This document shows positions 24,851 to 33,367 of a stretch of DNA of 64,000 bases, piece by piece. Made by a program: the position numbers and the translations under genes. This DNA is from Gammaproteobacteria bacterium. Its GTDB lineage: Bacteria; Pseudomonadota; Gammaproteobacteria; Burkholderiales; Sulfuricellaceae. The notes under the pieces are model-generated. The model was not told where the DNA came from, ran no database searches, and was given only the letters and a program-made list of their open reading frames with translations. The stretch is from positions 49,320-113,319 of the forward strand of contig JAHJJI010000138.1 of NCBI GenBank assembly GCA_018823025.1, in the 5' to 3' direction. Position 1 is the first letter of the stretch; every line of letters begins with the position of its first letter.

Positions 24851-24993
24851 GGGTTGTAGTTTATGCCTGCTGGCGAATGTGTTGGCCGTAGCGGGCGAAC
24901 GAAAGCAGGTGCTCCATGGCGGGTTGTTACGTCACTCTTAATTGTAGTGCGAGAAAATTATTATCATTAAGTTATGGCAAAACTGTGTTGCTC

Positions 24994-25022
24994 TTGATAT
25001 TATGTTTTATGCAAAACATTAT
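24994..25022 (+). promoter_or_regulatory. Candidate sigma-70 promoter of the MarR gene
   Basis: TTGATA at 24994-24999 and CATTAT at 25017-25022 are 17 bases apart and point toward the MarR gene. The -35 box has one mismatch to consensus and the -10 box two. It sits in the AT-rich divergent region (24838-25058) that must also contain the promoter for the glgB-led cluster; I could not assign that one confidently. Confidence 0.4.
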
Positions 25023-25026
25023 TGCA
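25010..25026. promoter_or_regulatory. Candidate MarR operator dyad
   Basis: TGCAA-AACATTA-TTGCA, a 5-base inverted repeat with a 7-base centre, overlaps the proposed -10 box of the MarR gene. MarR proteins usually bind short AT-rich dyads in their own divergent promoter region. This is the best such dyad seen here, but the arms are short and the match could be chance. Confidence 0.35.
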
Positions 25027-25058
25027 CAAAAGTATTATTCGGGCAAGGAAGGCGAGCG

Positions 25059-25574
25059 GTGACAAAAGGAACGAAGAAGAATATCGAAGGCGAGTCCGGA
25101 AACCTCGTTGCCAGCAGTCAGCCGACCGAAAGCGGGCCAGATGTGGCATCTGCAGAGGAAGCCTTCAGCAAGCTCTTGCAGCTTGTGCGTACGATTCAGG
25201 CCGGCATGCAAAACATCGAAGGTAGCCACGGCCTGAGCGGTTCCCAGCTTTGGGCTCTGTGGCAGATTTCCGCACAGCCCGGCTTGCGCGTCACTGAGCT
25301 GGCCGAGGCGCAACATATCCATCCCTCCACCGCCAGTAATCTGCTCGACAAGCTCGAAGTGCGTGGATTGGTGCGCAGGGAGCGGCGCGACACGGACAGC
25401 CGCGTGGTGCGCCTCTATCTCGCCGAACCGGGTATAGAACTAGCCAAAAGCATTCCAGGCCCAATGCAGGGCCGACTACGCCGCGCATTACGGGAGGTGC
25501 CGATGCCGGTTCTGGATGGCTTGCTGAAGGGGGTGACGTCAGTGCTGGATATCATGGGCGAGCCACCTCGCTAG
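25059..25574 (+). CDS. MarR-family transcriptional regulator
   Basis: A winged-helix regulator of about 171 residues. The recognisable MarR core runs from QLWALWQISAQPGLRVTELAEA through the recognition helix HPSTASNLLDKLEVRGLV and the wing RRERRDTDSRVVRLYL. The GTG at 25059 is chosen because AAGGAAG lies about 8 bases upstream; the frame extends back to 25002 without a good ribosome binding site. It is transcribed divergently from the glgB-led cluster across a 221-base gap, so control of that cluster or of itself is likely, though inferred. The effector is unknown. Confidence 0.85.
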   Translation: MTKGTKKNIEGESGNLVASSQPTESGPDVASAEEAFSKLLQLVRTIQAGMQNIEGSHGLSGSQLWALWQISAQPGLRVTELAEAQHIHPSTASNLLDKLEVRGLVRRERRDTDSRVVRLYLAEPGIELAKSIPGPMQGRLRRALREVPMPVLDGLLKGVTSVLDIMGEPPR

Positions 25575-25590
25575 AAGCCGGCACCAAACA

Positions 25591-25618
25591 ATAACGGCGA
25601 CCAGTTGGCCACCGTTAT
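25591..25618. terminator. Possible stem-loop after the MarR gene
   Basis: ATAACGG at 25591-25597 pairs with CCGTTAT at 25612-25618, with further imperfect pairing inside, 16 bases after the stop. There is no T-tract, so intrinsic termination is uncertain. Confidence 0.3.
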
Positions 25619-25758
25619 CATGATGAAGGTCTGTTAAGCTGCTTTTCTCTTGCCAGGAACAGCGGGTTTTCCCCAAAACTTGGACTTTCAAGGGTGACGT
25701 AAGTTGGTATTGCCCTAACCCTGGAAACTGCTTTCAGGTTGATGCAGTACAAACACAC

Positions 25759-26835
25759 TTAACGAATTTGCCCCTCATCCAGCCCTCGCCGAGCACCCCT
25801 ACCTTTGTTATTCTGCGGCTCAGTGGAATCTTCGTCATCGCTACGCCTTTTCTTGCTGGACTCCTTCTTCTGCTGATCTTGTTGAATCGAAGATTCCCGA
25901 GTTTCCTTACGCTCCTGCTGACGGCTCGCATTGTCCGGCACACCCTGTTGTTTTTCGAGTTCTCGAACCACCCTGCGTTCCTGTTGACGCGTTTCCTTCT
26001 CCCGTCTCTCCTGCTGCATCACCGGTTCACGGGCATCTCTACGTTCCGGCTGACGGGTTTCCCTTTCCTGTTGCATCATTGGCGCACGCTCATCCCTGCG
26101 TTCCTGTTGACGCGTTTCCTTCTCCTGTCTCTCCTGCTGCATCACCGGTTCACGGGCATCTCTACGTTCCGGCTGACGCGTTTCCCTCTCCCGTCTCTCC
26201 TGTTGCATCGCAGGTTCACGGCCATCTCTGCGTTCCTGCTGGCGATATTCACCCCCTTTATTGCTTCGACGAGCTTCGTCATGGATATTCAAAAAATTCT
26301 TGCCGGAAGAACGCATCCGCATCACATCCTCAGCGGGGTAGCCGTAACGCTCAGAAATAAAGCGCAGGTTGACCAGGTTCACTACATCATCGTCAGCGAG
26401 CCTGATCTTTTGCCATTCATTACGATTTCTATTCTGATAATGGCCGTAAGCATGACCATAAGGCGATCCATAAACATTTTGTACGGGTACATAGTAAACA
26501 TCTGGCCCCAGACCAAAACGCAGGCTGATATCCATCCAGCTGCTTCCGGACAGCCTTAAATTAATGATCGCTGAGGGTGTCACCCGTGCTCTCTGCGAAA
26601 TGAACAATACAACAGGAATCTCATGGTCTGGAATACGCCGTTCACGGATGAAAATCACGTCTCGCTCTGGCACACGGTAATACTCGCCCAAAGAAAAGTA
26701 GAAACTGTTCAAATCACCATTCACAAATGAACCACCCACATCGACACGGGAATGTGGCTGACTGGGCGCCACGACACAGCCAGATAATAAAGTTAACGGA
26801 ATGGTCATAAGGAGCAAGGCGGATATTTTATTCAC
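25759..26835 (-). CDS. Lipoprotein with charged QERR-type tandem repeats
   Basis: A predicted lipoprotein of 358 residues. The N-terminus has a lipobox (LLSGC, Cys19). Residues about 30-190 form a folded-looking domain with aromatic and hydrophobic residues (LGEYYRVPERDVIFIRERRIP, FISERYGYPAEDVMRMRSSG). From about 195 to the end the chain is almost wholly Gln, Glu and Arg, built of units like QQERRDAREPVM, and it ends in a basic, Lys/Arg-rich tail. The repeat part is also repeated at DNA level. The family is not recognised. A Cys-anchored domain with a long highly charged tail could span or bind within the envelope, but this is speculation. The gene ahead of it, a basic periplasmic protein, lies 83 bases away on the same strand. 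Confidence 0.75.
   Translation of the reverse strand: MNKISALLLMTIPLTLLSGCVVAPSQPHSRVDVGGSFVNGDLNSFYFSLGEYYRVPERDVIFIRERRIPDHEIPVVLFISQRARVTPSAIINLRLSGSSWMDISLRFGLGPDVYYVPVQNVYGSPYGHAYGHYQNRNRNEWQKIRLADDDVVNLVNLRFISERYGYPAEDVMRMRSSGKNFLNIHDEARRSNKGGEYRQQERRDGREPAMQQERRERETRQPERRDAREPVMQQERQEKETRQQERRDERAPMMQQERETRQPERRDAREPVMQQERREKETRQQERRVVRELEKQQGVPDNASRQQERKETRESSIQQDQQKKESSKKRRSDDEDSTEPQNNKGRGARRGLDEGQIR
25975..26191. repeat. Internal direct repeat within the lipoprotein gene
   Basis: A block of roughly 90 bases beginning GCGTTCCTGTTGACGCGTTT near 25975 recurs near 26098, an offset of 123 bases (41 codons), with only a few mismatches. Shorter related units lie on both sides. The repeat stays in frame, so copy number could change without breaking the gene. 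Confidence 0.7.
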
Positions 26836-26918
26836 TTAATTTCTCCGGATAGATGAACCAAAAATAGTCCAATGAACTGACAAAAAATCTCATGCCCCAT
26901 CGCTATTATGACCATGCC

Positions 26919-27362
26919 TTAGCGATCACGACCTTGGCCGTTGCCATGGCGGTCGTTCTTTTGCTTTCCACGACGATCATCCCCGCGCTCGTCGCGGCGG
27001 CCATCCCGGCGATCACGATGCTGTTCCTGGTAACGTGGAACATACTCGCGGCTGTACCAGTTGTCTTGCACAAAGTAGACCCGCTCGCCGCAGGCGTTGT
27101 ATTTGCGGCAGTTCTTGCTCCAGTGTTTGGCGTGGCCCGGAGGTACGCGCAGATAGATTGGCGGACGGTTCATCGGCACCCGTTCGATGATCATCGGCTG
27201 ACGATAGATTACTTGCGGTGGCGGATAGCCGCCGATGTCGATTTGGCCATAGAAACCGGGTTGGCCAATACTGATGGAAACACCGACATCGGCAGCGAGT
27301 GCCGGCGCGGCAAGGCTGGCTGAGGTTGCGGCAAGTGCGGCTGCGATCAGAAATCGTTTCAT
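26919..27362 (-). CDS. Conserved periplasmic protein with basic C-terminus
   Basis: A 147-residue exported protein. A signal peptide covers about residues 1-23 (ALAATSASLAAPALA-A). The central motif PPGHAKHWSKNCRKYNACGERVYFV, with two cysteines, resembles a conserved hypothetical family in betaproteobacteria. The last 40 residues are rich in Arg, Asp and Gly (RDRRDGRRDERGDD) and likely disordered. The function is unknown. It shares with the following lipoprotein an exported, highly charged tail, which may point to a common role, but the evidence is only composition and adjacency. Confidence 0.75.
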   Translation of the reverse strand: MKRFLIAAALAATSASLAAPALAADVGVSISIGQPGFYGQIDIGGYPPPQVIYRQPMIIERVPMNRPPIYLRVPPGHAKHWSKNCRKYNACGERVYFVQDNWYSREYVPRYQEQHRDRRDGRRDERGDDRRGKQKNDRHGNGQGRDR

Positions 27363-27948
27363 GTTGAGCTCCTGTTGTTTAGTGGTGCTTGATTAACGCA
27401 CGAAGACATGAACAGATTGCTACTAAATTGTAACAATATGTAAGTTCACTAATACGCATGCACCTTGCCGTAATCTTCTTGCGCGGGTGGTGTGTGTCAT
27501 CCGGGCACAAGCCATCAATGTCACCTGAGTCTCGCTGGCCAACGGTCATGCTTCAGGACTTTCTTAAAACCCCAAGGTTAACTATTGTTCATTTGCAATG
27601 AAAAATTGGACGACTATATTGTGAGCATGTGATCAGGTTTTTACCCATCGTAATATCTCCTGCGCCAACAGATTGTTACTGCAATGCTTCTCGCGGCAAC
27701 GTTTGCTTTTGCCAATCACAGCAGCAATTTCTGGATGATACGGGGTCTGGTAACGATTTAACTTCTCCCCTTTTAATATCGCTGAAACTGGACGAAAAAC
27801 TCAGGGCAATAACGCGTGTGCCTGAACACATTAACTGAGTAGTCCACTGCGCATTTCGCATCAACCCGATATTTCGTTGGTGTTTGATTCAACGACCAGG
27901 CTAGCCTGGTGGCGTTTACTGGAATACAACTCTTAAAAGGAATAGATC
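27363..27948. other. 586-base intergenic region before the bactofilin gene
   Basis: No supported gene. A short frame at 27629-27838 (69 codons) has no ribosome binding site and no recognisable domain. The region must hold divergent promoters for the basic periplasmic protein and the bactofilin gene. A perfect 16-base palindrome lies near the bactofilin end. An AAAAGGA ribosome binding site precedes the bactofilin ATG. Confidence 0.5.
27895..27910. promoter_or_regulatory. Perfect 16-base palindrome upstream of bactofilin
   Basis: ACCAGGCTAGCCTGGT is fully self-complementary and sits 39 bases before the bactofilin ATG. It could be an operator or, in RNA, a hairpin. No family of DNA-binding protein is suggested by the sequence alone. 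Confidence 0.45.
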
Positions 27949-28539
27949 ATGCTTAATAATTTTATGCGCGCTACAACCAAAAACAACATCAACGAAACCG
28001 GCAATCCGGCTACGGAGCCCGCCAAGGCGCCGGTAGAAATAAAGCCAGAGAATCCAGCACCCCCCAAAAAAACAGCGCCGCGTGAAGAGGGCAATAAACT
28101 GATCGTGGGGCCAAATATCAAACTCAAAGGGACTGAAATCACCGATTGCGAAATTCTGGTGGTCGAAGGCAGGGTCGAAGCATCCATGAATAGCCGGGAC
28201 ATTCGCATCGCTGAAGGTGGCGTATTCTCAGGCAAGGCCGAAATAGATGTTGCAGAAATAAGAGGGTTGTTCGAGGGAGAGCTAACTGCGCGCAAGCAAT
28301 TGGTGATTTATGCTTCAGGGAAAGTCACCGGAAAAATTCGTTATGGCGCATTAACCATAGAAGAAGGCGGAGTCATCTCAGGAGAGGTGGCTGCAATAAT
28401 CCAAGACACTCAAAACGTCAAAATGGTGACCATGGCCGAGCCGATAAAAGCGGTGCCAATCCCGGCAGAAAGACCCGAAGCAGAGCATGTCTATGCATCC
28501 TCTGTCCTGGGGCGTTCCCGACTGGGTGGTCGGCGCTAA
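27949..28539 (+). CDS. Bactofilin (polymer-forming cytoskeletal protein)
   Basis: A 196-residue bactofilin. The core at about residues 47-150 is a right-handed beta-helix with regularly spaced hydrophobic and glycine residues (LIVGPNIKLKGTEI, VEGRVEAS, FEGELTARKQLVIYASGKVTGKI). Flanking regions rich in Pro, Ala and Lys (residues 10-45) and in Arg at the C-terminus are probably disordered. Bactofilins self-assemble into filaments, often at the membrane, and take part in cell shape, stalks or localisation of envelope enzymes. It is a single gene with no M23 peptidase beside it, the usual partner. Confidence 0.9.
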   Translation: MLNNFMRATTKNNINETGNPATEPAKAPVEIKPENPAPPKKTAPREEGNKLIVGPNIKLKGTEITDCEILVVEGRVEASMNSRDIRIAEGGVFSGKAEIDVAEIRGLFEGELTARKQLVIYASGKVTGKIRYGALTIEEGGVISGEVAAIIQDTQNVKMVTMAEPIKAVPIPAERPEAEHVYASSVLGRSRLGGRR

Positions 28540-28568
28540 CAACCTGATTGCAAACATGGAGGGGACGA

Positions 28569-28584
28569 CGACAAGATGTTGTCG
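28569..28584. terminator. Short hairpin between convergent genes
   Basis: CGACAA-GATG-TTGTCG forms a 6-base stem with a 4-base loop, 30 bases after the bactofilin stop and ahead of a convergent gene. There is no T-tract, so termination is only possible. Confidence 0.25.
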
Positions 28585-28701
28585 CTCTCCGCTCGCCACA
28601 TGACAGTGCGGTCAATTCAAGGCCACTTGGAAGGGGTGTATGGCACCGAGGCCTCACCATCTGATCCGCGCCACGGTATGATTATTGACGACGCCAAGGC
28701 A

Positions 28702-29841
28702 TCATTCGCTGGGTTTCTGCTTGAAAGGGTTGCTGTCGTTCAGTTCATCTACATACTGGTTCATGCCTTTTGCTTCGCGCTGCAGAAAATCTTCCACGGC
28801 ACGCGAAAATTCGGGGTGAGCTAGCCAGTGTGCTGACCAGGTTGTCTCGGGTAAAAATCCCCGAGCGATCTTGTGTTCGCCTTGAGCACCCCCTTCGAAC
28901 AGGGCGATTTTCTGTTCGATGCAAAATTCTATCGCCTGGTAGTAGCAGGTTTCGAAGTGCAGGCCGGGGTGATATTCCAGTGCTCCCCAGGAGCGCCCAT
29001 ACAGGGCATCGGCATTGAAGAAATTGAGTGCGCTGGCAATCGGCTCGCCGTTGCGTGACGCGATGATGAGCAGAATGTTTTCGGGCATGGACGCACCGAT
29101 GCGCCGGAAAAAGTCCAGATTCAAAGGTTGAGGCGAGTTGTATTGCCGGAAAGTGTGAGTAAAGCAACCAAAAAAGAACGTCCATTGTTCAGTTGTAATT
29201 TCTTTTCCCCGGATGCGCTCGAAGGTGATGCCAGCATCCCTTACCTTGCGCCGTTCCTGTTTGATTCTTTTGCGCTTGTCGTGGCTCATGCCAGATAGAT
29301 ACGCATCGAAATCGGCGTAACCCGGATTGCGCCAGTGAAACTGCACGCCCTGGCGCACCATCATGCCTTGCTGCTGCATCTCCCGTACCTGATCTTCGTA
29401 AGGAAATAAAATATGCAGGGAGGAAACGCCTGAGCTTTGCGCCATCTCCAGTGCTAAGCGTATCAACTGCGCTCGAATCTCGGTGGAAGTGGCCAGCAAC
29501 CGCAGCCCCGTTGCCGGCGTGAAAGGCACTGCGCATAGCAGTTTGGGATAGTAGTTCAGGCCCTCATTTTTGTAAGCCTCGGCCCATGCCCAATCGAACA
29601 CGAACTCGCCATAGGAGTGGTTTTTCAGGTACAGCGGCATCGCGCCAACCAGGGTGTTGTCCTGCCAGAGCGTAAGAAACTGTGCTTTCCAGCCGGTGCG
29701 CGGCGAGGCGCATCCGCTTTCCTGTAGTGCGCGCAGGAATGCGTGGGACAGAAACGGATTGTTGCCTGCCAAGGCATTCCACTGCGCCTCGGGGATGTCC
29801 GCGATGGTTTCGATAATCTTGAGATCAGTGGAGGGGGGCAA
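28702..29841 (-). CDS. GNAT/FemAB-like acyltransferase family protein
   Basis: A protein of 379 residues in the peptidogalycan-biosynthesis/FemAB-like family (PF04339, formerly DUF482). Recognisable parts are the N-terminal WNALAGNNPFLSHAFLRALQESGC, the middle VFDWAWAEAYKNEGLNYYPKLLCAVPFTPATG and the C-terminal GRSWGALEYHPGLHFETCYYQAIEFCIEQKIALFEGGAQGEHKIARGF. These are typical of the family, whose members adopt a double GNAT fold. The substrate is not known. The only start available near the N-terminus is TTG at 29841, with no clear ribosome binding site, so the exact start is uncertain. It is divergent from selO. Confidence 0.85.
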   Translation of the reverse strand: MPPSTDLKIIETIADIPEAQWNALAGNNPFLSHAFLRALQESGCASPRTGWKAQFLTLWQDNTLVGAMPLYLKNHSYGEFVFDWAWAEAYKNEGLNYYPKLLCAVPFTPATGLRLLATSTEIRAQLIRLALEMAQSSGVSSLHILFPYEDQVREMQQQGMMVRQGVQFHWRNPGYADFDAYLSGMSHDKRKRIKQERRKVRDAGITFERIRGKEITTEQWTFFFGCFTHTFRQYNSPQPLNLDFFRRIGASMPENILLIIASRNGEPIASALNFFNADALYGRSWGALEYHPGLHFETCYYQAIEFCIEQKIALFEGGAQGEHKIARGFLPETTWSAHWLAHPEFSRAVEDFLQREAKGMNQYVDELNDSNPFKQKPSE

Positions 29842-29926
29842 TTTACCAGTCCGTTAATGAGATCCTCTTGATTCTAGCCGAGTCGGCCCGATTCTCCCAG
29901 TAATACACTCGGGATTGAATTGCGCC

Positions 29927-31396
29927 ATGAAGAAACTCGACCAACTGAATTTTCAGAATACCTTTGCGCGCCTGCCGGATTCTTTTCACCGCCGCTTGCA
30001 CCCCACGCCTCTGCCCGAGCCTTACCTGGTCAGCTTCAACGCGAATGCGGCGGAGTTGATCGATCTGGACGCGGATGAAGCGATGAGCGCTGACTTTGCC
30101 GAGTATTTTATCGGCAACCGATTGCTGCCAGGCAGCGATCCGCTGGCAATGCTCTATGCCGGGCACCAGTTTGGCCATTTCGTACCGCAGCTGGGCGATG
30201 GCAGGGCGATATTGCTGGGCGAGGTAAAGAATCGCGCTGGGGAGCACTGGGATCTTCAACTGAAGGGGGCAGGGGCTACGCCATTTTCACGCAGTGGCGA
30301 TGGTCGTGCCGTGTTGCGTTCCAGCATCCGCGAATATTTGTGTTCTGAGGCCATGCATGGTCTGGGTATTCCCACCACTCGCGCCTTGTGCATCGTCGGC
30401 AGCGATGAAGAGATTTGGCGCGAGACAGTTGAAAGTGCCGCAGTGGTGACTCGTATCGCGCCTTCTCACATACGATTCGGCTCGTTCGAGGTGTTTTTCT
30501 ATCGGGATCAGCCTGAACCGATTGCCCGGCTTGCCGATTATGTGATTGACAAGCATTTTCCCGAGCTGGCCGATGCGTCAGACAAATATCCCCGTTTTCT
30601 GAACGAAGTGGTGATCCGCACTGCAAGGCTGATGGCCAAGTGGCAGGCGGTTGGCTTCTCGCATGGGGTGATGAACACGGACAACATGTCGATCTTAGGG
30701 CTGACTTTCGACTATGGCCCATTTGGTTTCATGGATGCCTATAATCCGGGATACGTCTGCAACCATTCCGATCATGGCGGGCGCTACGCCTTTGACCGTC
30801 AGCCGCAAATCGGTCTGTGGAATCTGACCTGCCTGGCGCAGGCCTTGACGCCGATTATTCCAGTGGAGGAAGCCAGAGCGGTGCTGGGTAGCTATAGCCC
30901 GACTTACGCCGAGCATTATGTGGACTTGATGGGCCAGAAGCTGGGATTGACCCATGCAGGCCAAGACGACGTTCCGCTGATAGAAGCGCTGCTGGGGTTG
31001 ATGCACGCAAACCAGGTGGACTATACCAATCTGTTCCGCAGCCTGGGGCATTTCAAATCCGAAGTGGGCGAGCAAAACAGTATGGTGCGCGATCAATTCA
31101 TCGACCGACCCGCATTCGATGCCTGGGCCGAAACTTACCGCGCCCGGTTGCAAAATGAGCCAAGTACGGACGAGGAGCGCAAGGTGCGCATGGACAGGGT
31201 CAATCCCAAGTACATTCTGCGCAATTATCTAGCGCAAGTCGCGATCGAAAAAGCAGAGAAGGAGCGCGATTTTTCAGAAGTGGATCGCTTGCTGAAATTG
31301 CTGGGCTGTCCCTTTGACGAGCAGCCGGAGATGGCGAATTATGCGGCACTGCCACCGGACTGGGCGCAGCATATCTCGGTGAGCTGTTCGTCGTGA
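29927..31396 (+). CDS. selO: Protein adenylyltransferase SelO (YdiU)
   Basis: A 489-residue pseudokinase-fold enzyme that transfers AMP from ATP to Ser, Thr or Tyr of target proteins. In E. coli it is linked to oxidative stress. The family signature LKGAGATPFSRSGDGRAVLRSSIREYL is present. The metal-binding motif GVMNTDNMSILGLTFDYGPFGF supplies the Asn and Asp ligands. The C-terminus SCSS matches the bacterial form in which Cys replaces the selenocysteine of eukaryotic SelO. The ATG at 29927 is preferred to a TTG four codons earlier because the usual N-terminus begins close to this point (MKKLDQLNFQN). Confidence 0.95.
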   Translation: MKKLDQLNFQNTFARLPDSFHRRLHPTPLPEPYLVSFNANAAELIDLDADEAMSADFAEYFIGNRLLPGSDPLAMLYAGHQFGHFVPQLGDGRAILLGEVKNRAGEHWDLQLKGAGATPFSRSGDGRAVLRSSIREYLCSEAMHGLGIPTTRALCIVGSDEEIWRETVESAAVVTRIAPSHIRFGSFEVFFYRDQPEPIARLADYVIDKHFPELADASDKYPRFLNEVVIRTARLMAKWQAVGFSHGVMNTDNMSILGLTFDYGPFGFMDAYNPGYVCNHSDHGGRYAFDRQPQIGLWNLTCLAQALTPIIPVEEARAVLGSYSPTYAEHYVDLMGQKLGLTHAGQDDVPLIEALLGLMHANQVDYTNLFRSLGHFKSEVGEQNSMVRDQFIDRPAFDAWAETYRARLQNEPSTDEERKVRMDRVNPKYILRNYLAQVAIEKAEKERDFSEVDRLLKLLGCPFDEQPEMANYAALPPDWAQHISVSCSS

Positions 31397-31400
31397 CGGG

Positions 31401-31991
31401 TTAGGCGCGCTGCCAGACCAGGATACGGTTGTTGGCAGGCATGGCCACATCCTTCTGCAGTAGTAGCCCGTGCGATTCGGCGAGCCGGTTCAGGGTTTCA
31501 AAATCCCGGACACCGCTGTTCAGATCGCGAGATTTGAGCCAGGTATCGAATCGCGCATTGCTTTCAGAAGTGAATTTTCCCCCGTAGTTGAATGGCCCAT
31601 ACAGGCAGAGAAGCCCGTCTTCGTCCAGAATGCGGGTTATGCCCGCAAACATCGCTTCTACTTCTTGCCACGCAACGATATGCACGGTGTTGGCATTGAA
31701 CACGGCATCCACGCTTTCGATCGGCCACTCGGGGTCGCTCACGTCAATGGCAACGGGGGGTAGCACATTCGGCAGCAGAGATTCATCCAGCCATGCCTGG
31801 ATGCCTGCATGGTTCTGCGCCAACTCGCTGGTCTGCCAAGTCAGGTGAGGCAGCGCCCGGCCAAAATAAACGGCGTGCTGGCCGGTCCCGCTGGCAATTT
31901 CCAGCACGCGTTGCCGGTCGGCAAAGATTTCTTGCAGGACTTCGAGTATGGGCTCCTGGTTTTGTTCGCAGGATTCAGCATAGGGTTTCAT
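31401..31991 (-). CDS. DUF938 SAM-dependent methyltransferase
   Basis: A 196-residue class I methyltransferase-like protein of the DUF938 family. The SAM-binding motif RVLEIASGTGQHAVYFGRALP lies near residues 28-48, and later motifs are ESVDAVFNANTVHIVAWQEVEAMFAG and GLLCLYGPFNYGGKFTSESN. The ATG at 31991 (MKPYAESCEQNQEPIL) is the usual family start; the frame runs further upstream but there overlaps the divergent fructosamine kinase. The substrate is unknown. It is convergent with selO, four bases apart. Confidence 0.9.
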   Translation of the reverse strand: MKPYAESCEQNQEPILEVLQEIFADRQRVLEIASGTGQHAVYFGRALPHLTWQTSELAQNHAGIQAWLDESLLPNVLPPVAIDVSDPEWPIESVDAVFNANTVHIVAWQEVEAMFAGITRILDEDGLLCLYGPFNYGGKFTSESNARFDTWLKSRDLNSGVRDFETLNRLAESHGLLLQKDVAMPANNRILVWQRA

Positions 31992-32063
31992 GTTTAGATG
32001 GCAATAGATTTGGACGGGAGTGGTTGGAATTTTACACGCGAATTTCTGTGGGTAAAATGAAGC

Positions 32064-32957
32064 ATGGAAAATGAAGCGATGTGGCAGGCGATCGGAGCAG
32101 CAATCCGCGTTGAAACGGGAGAAGATTTCGCCGTCCGGAAATGCCTTGCCATCGGGGGTGGATGCATTAATTCGACGTATATGGTCGAGGACGGTGCGCG
32201 CCGTTTCTTCATTAAGCTTAACCATGCATCTGGCTTGACCATGTTTGAGGCAGAGGCTGATGGGCTGCGCGAAATCGCGGGAACCGGCGTTATCCGTGTG
32301 CCGCACCCGGTATGTGCCGGAGCCGCCGTGAATTCGGCATTTCTGGTGCTCGAGGCCGTTGATTTCAGTGCCGGCAGGAAGGGGCGGCCAGAAGACCTGG
32401 GGCGCCAACTGGCTGACATGCACCGGGTAAGTGCCGCACAATACGGCTGGCGGCGCGACAACACGATCGGTTCCACCTCCCAGGTCAATACGCCCTCCGA
32501 CAACTGGCCGGAGTTCTGGCGCGATCAACGGCTCGGACGGCAGCTTGCACTGGCAGCAAGCAACGGTTACGGCGGGGCGCTGCAACGCAAAGGGGCGCGC
32601 TTGCTGGCGAGGCTGGATGGATTGTTTGCCGGTTATGCACCGCTGCCGTCCTTGCTGCACGGGGATCTGTGGGGCGGCAATTATGCTTACGCCGCTGCCG
32701 GAGAACCGGTTATTTTTGATCCGGCGGTTTACTACGGCGACAGGGAAACGGATCTGGCGATGACCGAGCTGTTCGGCGGTTTTCCTGCGGCATTCCATGC
32801 GGCCTACTGCGAGGCATTCCCTCTCGATGACGGTTACCCGACGCGAAAGACGTTATACAACCTGTACCACATACTCAATCATCTGAATATGTTTGGTGAC
32901 GGTTATCTTGGTCAAGCAGAAAGGATGATCGAAAAACTGTTGGGCGAGGCAGGATAG
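32064..32957 (+). CDS. Fructosamine kinase family protein
   Basis: A 297-residue kinase of the fructosamine-3-kinase family. These enzymes phosphorylate ketoamines on proteins or small molecules so that glycation products break down. Seen in the sequence are the lysine in FFIKLNHAS, the catalytic loop LLHGDLWGGNYAY and the metal-binding FDPAVYYGDRETDLAM. Length and motif order match the family. It is divergent from the DUF938 gene. In a cell that handles much sugar phosphate and trehalose a deglycation role is plausible, but the link is inferred. Confidence 0.93.
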   Translation: MENEAMWQAIGAAIRVETGEDFAVRKCLAIGGGCINSTYMVEDGARRFFIKLNHASGLTMFEAEADGLREIAGTGVIRVPHPVCAGAAVNSAFLVLEAVDFSAGRKGRPEDLGRQLADMHRVSAAQYGWRRDNTIGSTSQVNTPSDNWPEFWRDQRLGRQLALAASNGYGGALQRKGARLLARLDGLFAGYAPLPSLLHGDLWGGNYAYAAAGEPVIFDPAVYYGDRETDLAMTELFGGFPAAFHAAYCEAFPLDDGYPTRKTLYNLYHILNHLNMFGDGYLGQAERMIEKLLGEAG

Positions 32958-32997
32958 CCCCGTGCTTTAAGTGCGTTAAAGCGGTAAAGAACTGAAG

Positions 32998-33201
32998 TCA
33001 GGCCGACGTGTTGATGTTCTGCCCCAAGTGGGAGGGCAAATTTACGGAGGAAGATTTTGTTGGCTGCGGTACGGAATTGATCGGTGCCGCCGCGCTCCTG
33101 GCTTGAATTTCCTGAGCCTTCCTCAGCGCTTCATTCTCAACCGAGGGGCCTGCCGATTGGCCTGATAGTGCACTGACTGATGATGCGCTGGAGATATCCA
33201 T
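32998..33201 (-). CDS. YjfB-like small protein
   Basis: A 67-residue protein beginning MDISSASSVSAL, with a Gln/Ala-rich helix and a C-terminus ending LPSHLGQNINTSA. Both ends resemble the YjfB (putative motility protein) family, PF14070. A GGGAAA stretch upstream supports the ATG at 33201. The role is unknown; no motility gene lies nearby. Confidence 0.6.
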   Translation of the reverse strand: MDISSASSVSALSGQSAGPSVENEALRKAQEIQARSAAAPINSVPQPTKSSSVNLPSHLGQNINTSA

Positions 33202-33346
33202 GGCAATTTCCCACTAAAATAAATTTTCAAATTTCAATATAGCACAGGACAGTTTTGCATGCGATAAAAATGATTGCCCCTGTTAACGCGAGCATCGCGA
33301 AGCGACACCCATCACTTAGATCAAAACAAGCGCCCTTCGCCATTGC

Positions 33347-33367
33347 CCTTCTACTTCTGGGAGAAGG
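33347..33367. repeat. Small REP-like hairpin
   Basis: CCTTCT at 33347-33352 pairs with AGAAGG at 33362-33367 across a 9-base loop, and the surrounding GCCCTTC...GAGGGC adds loose symmetry. It resembles degenerate REP-type intergenic hairpins. Confidence is low because the stem is short. Confidence 0.25.

Noticed and set aside
25975..26191. CRISPR-like array
   Set aside because: The repeats are in-frame within a lipoprotein gene, of unequal length and without unique spacers.
27629..27838. 69-codon open frame in the bactofilin upstream region
   Set aside because: No ribosome binding site, no recognised domain and unusual Cys-rich composition; not supported as a gene.
31992..32798. Upstream extension of the DUF938 methyltransferase frame
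   Set aside because: It overlaps the divergent fructosamine kinase gene and its own leader; the family starts at MKPYAES.
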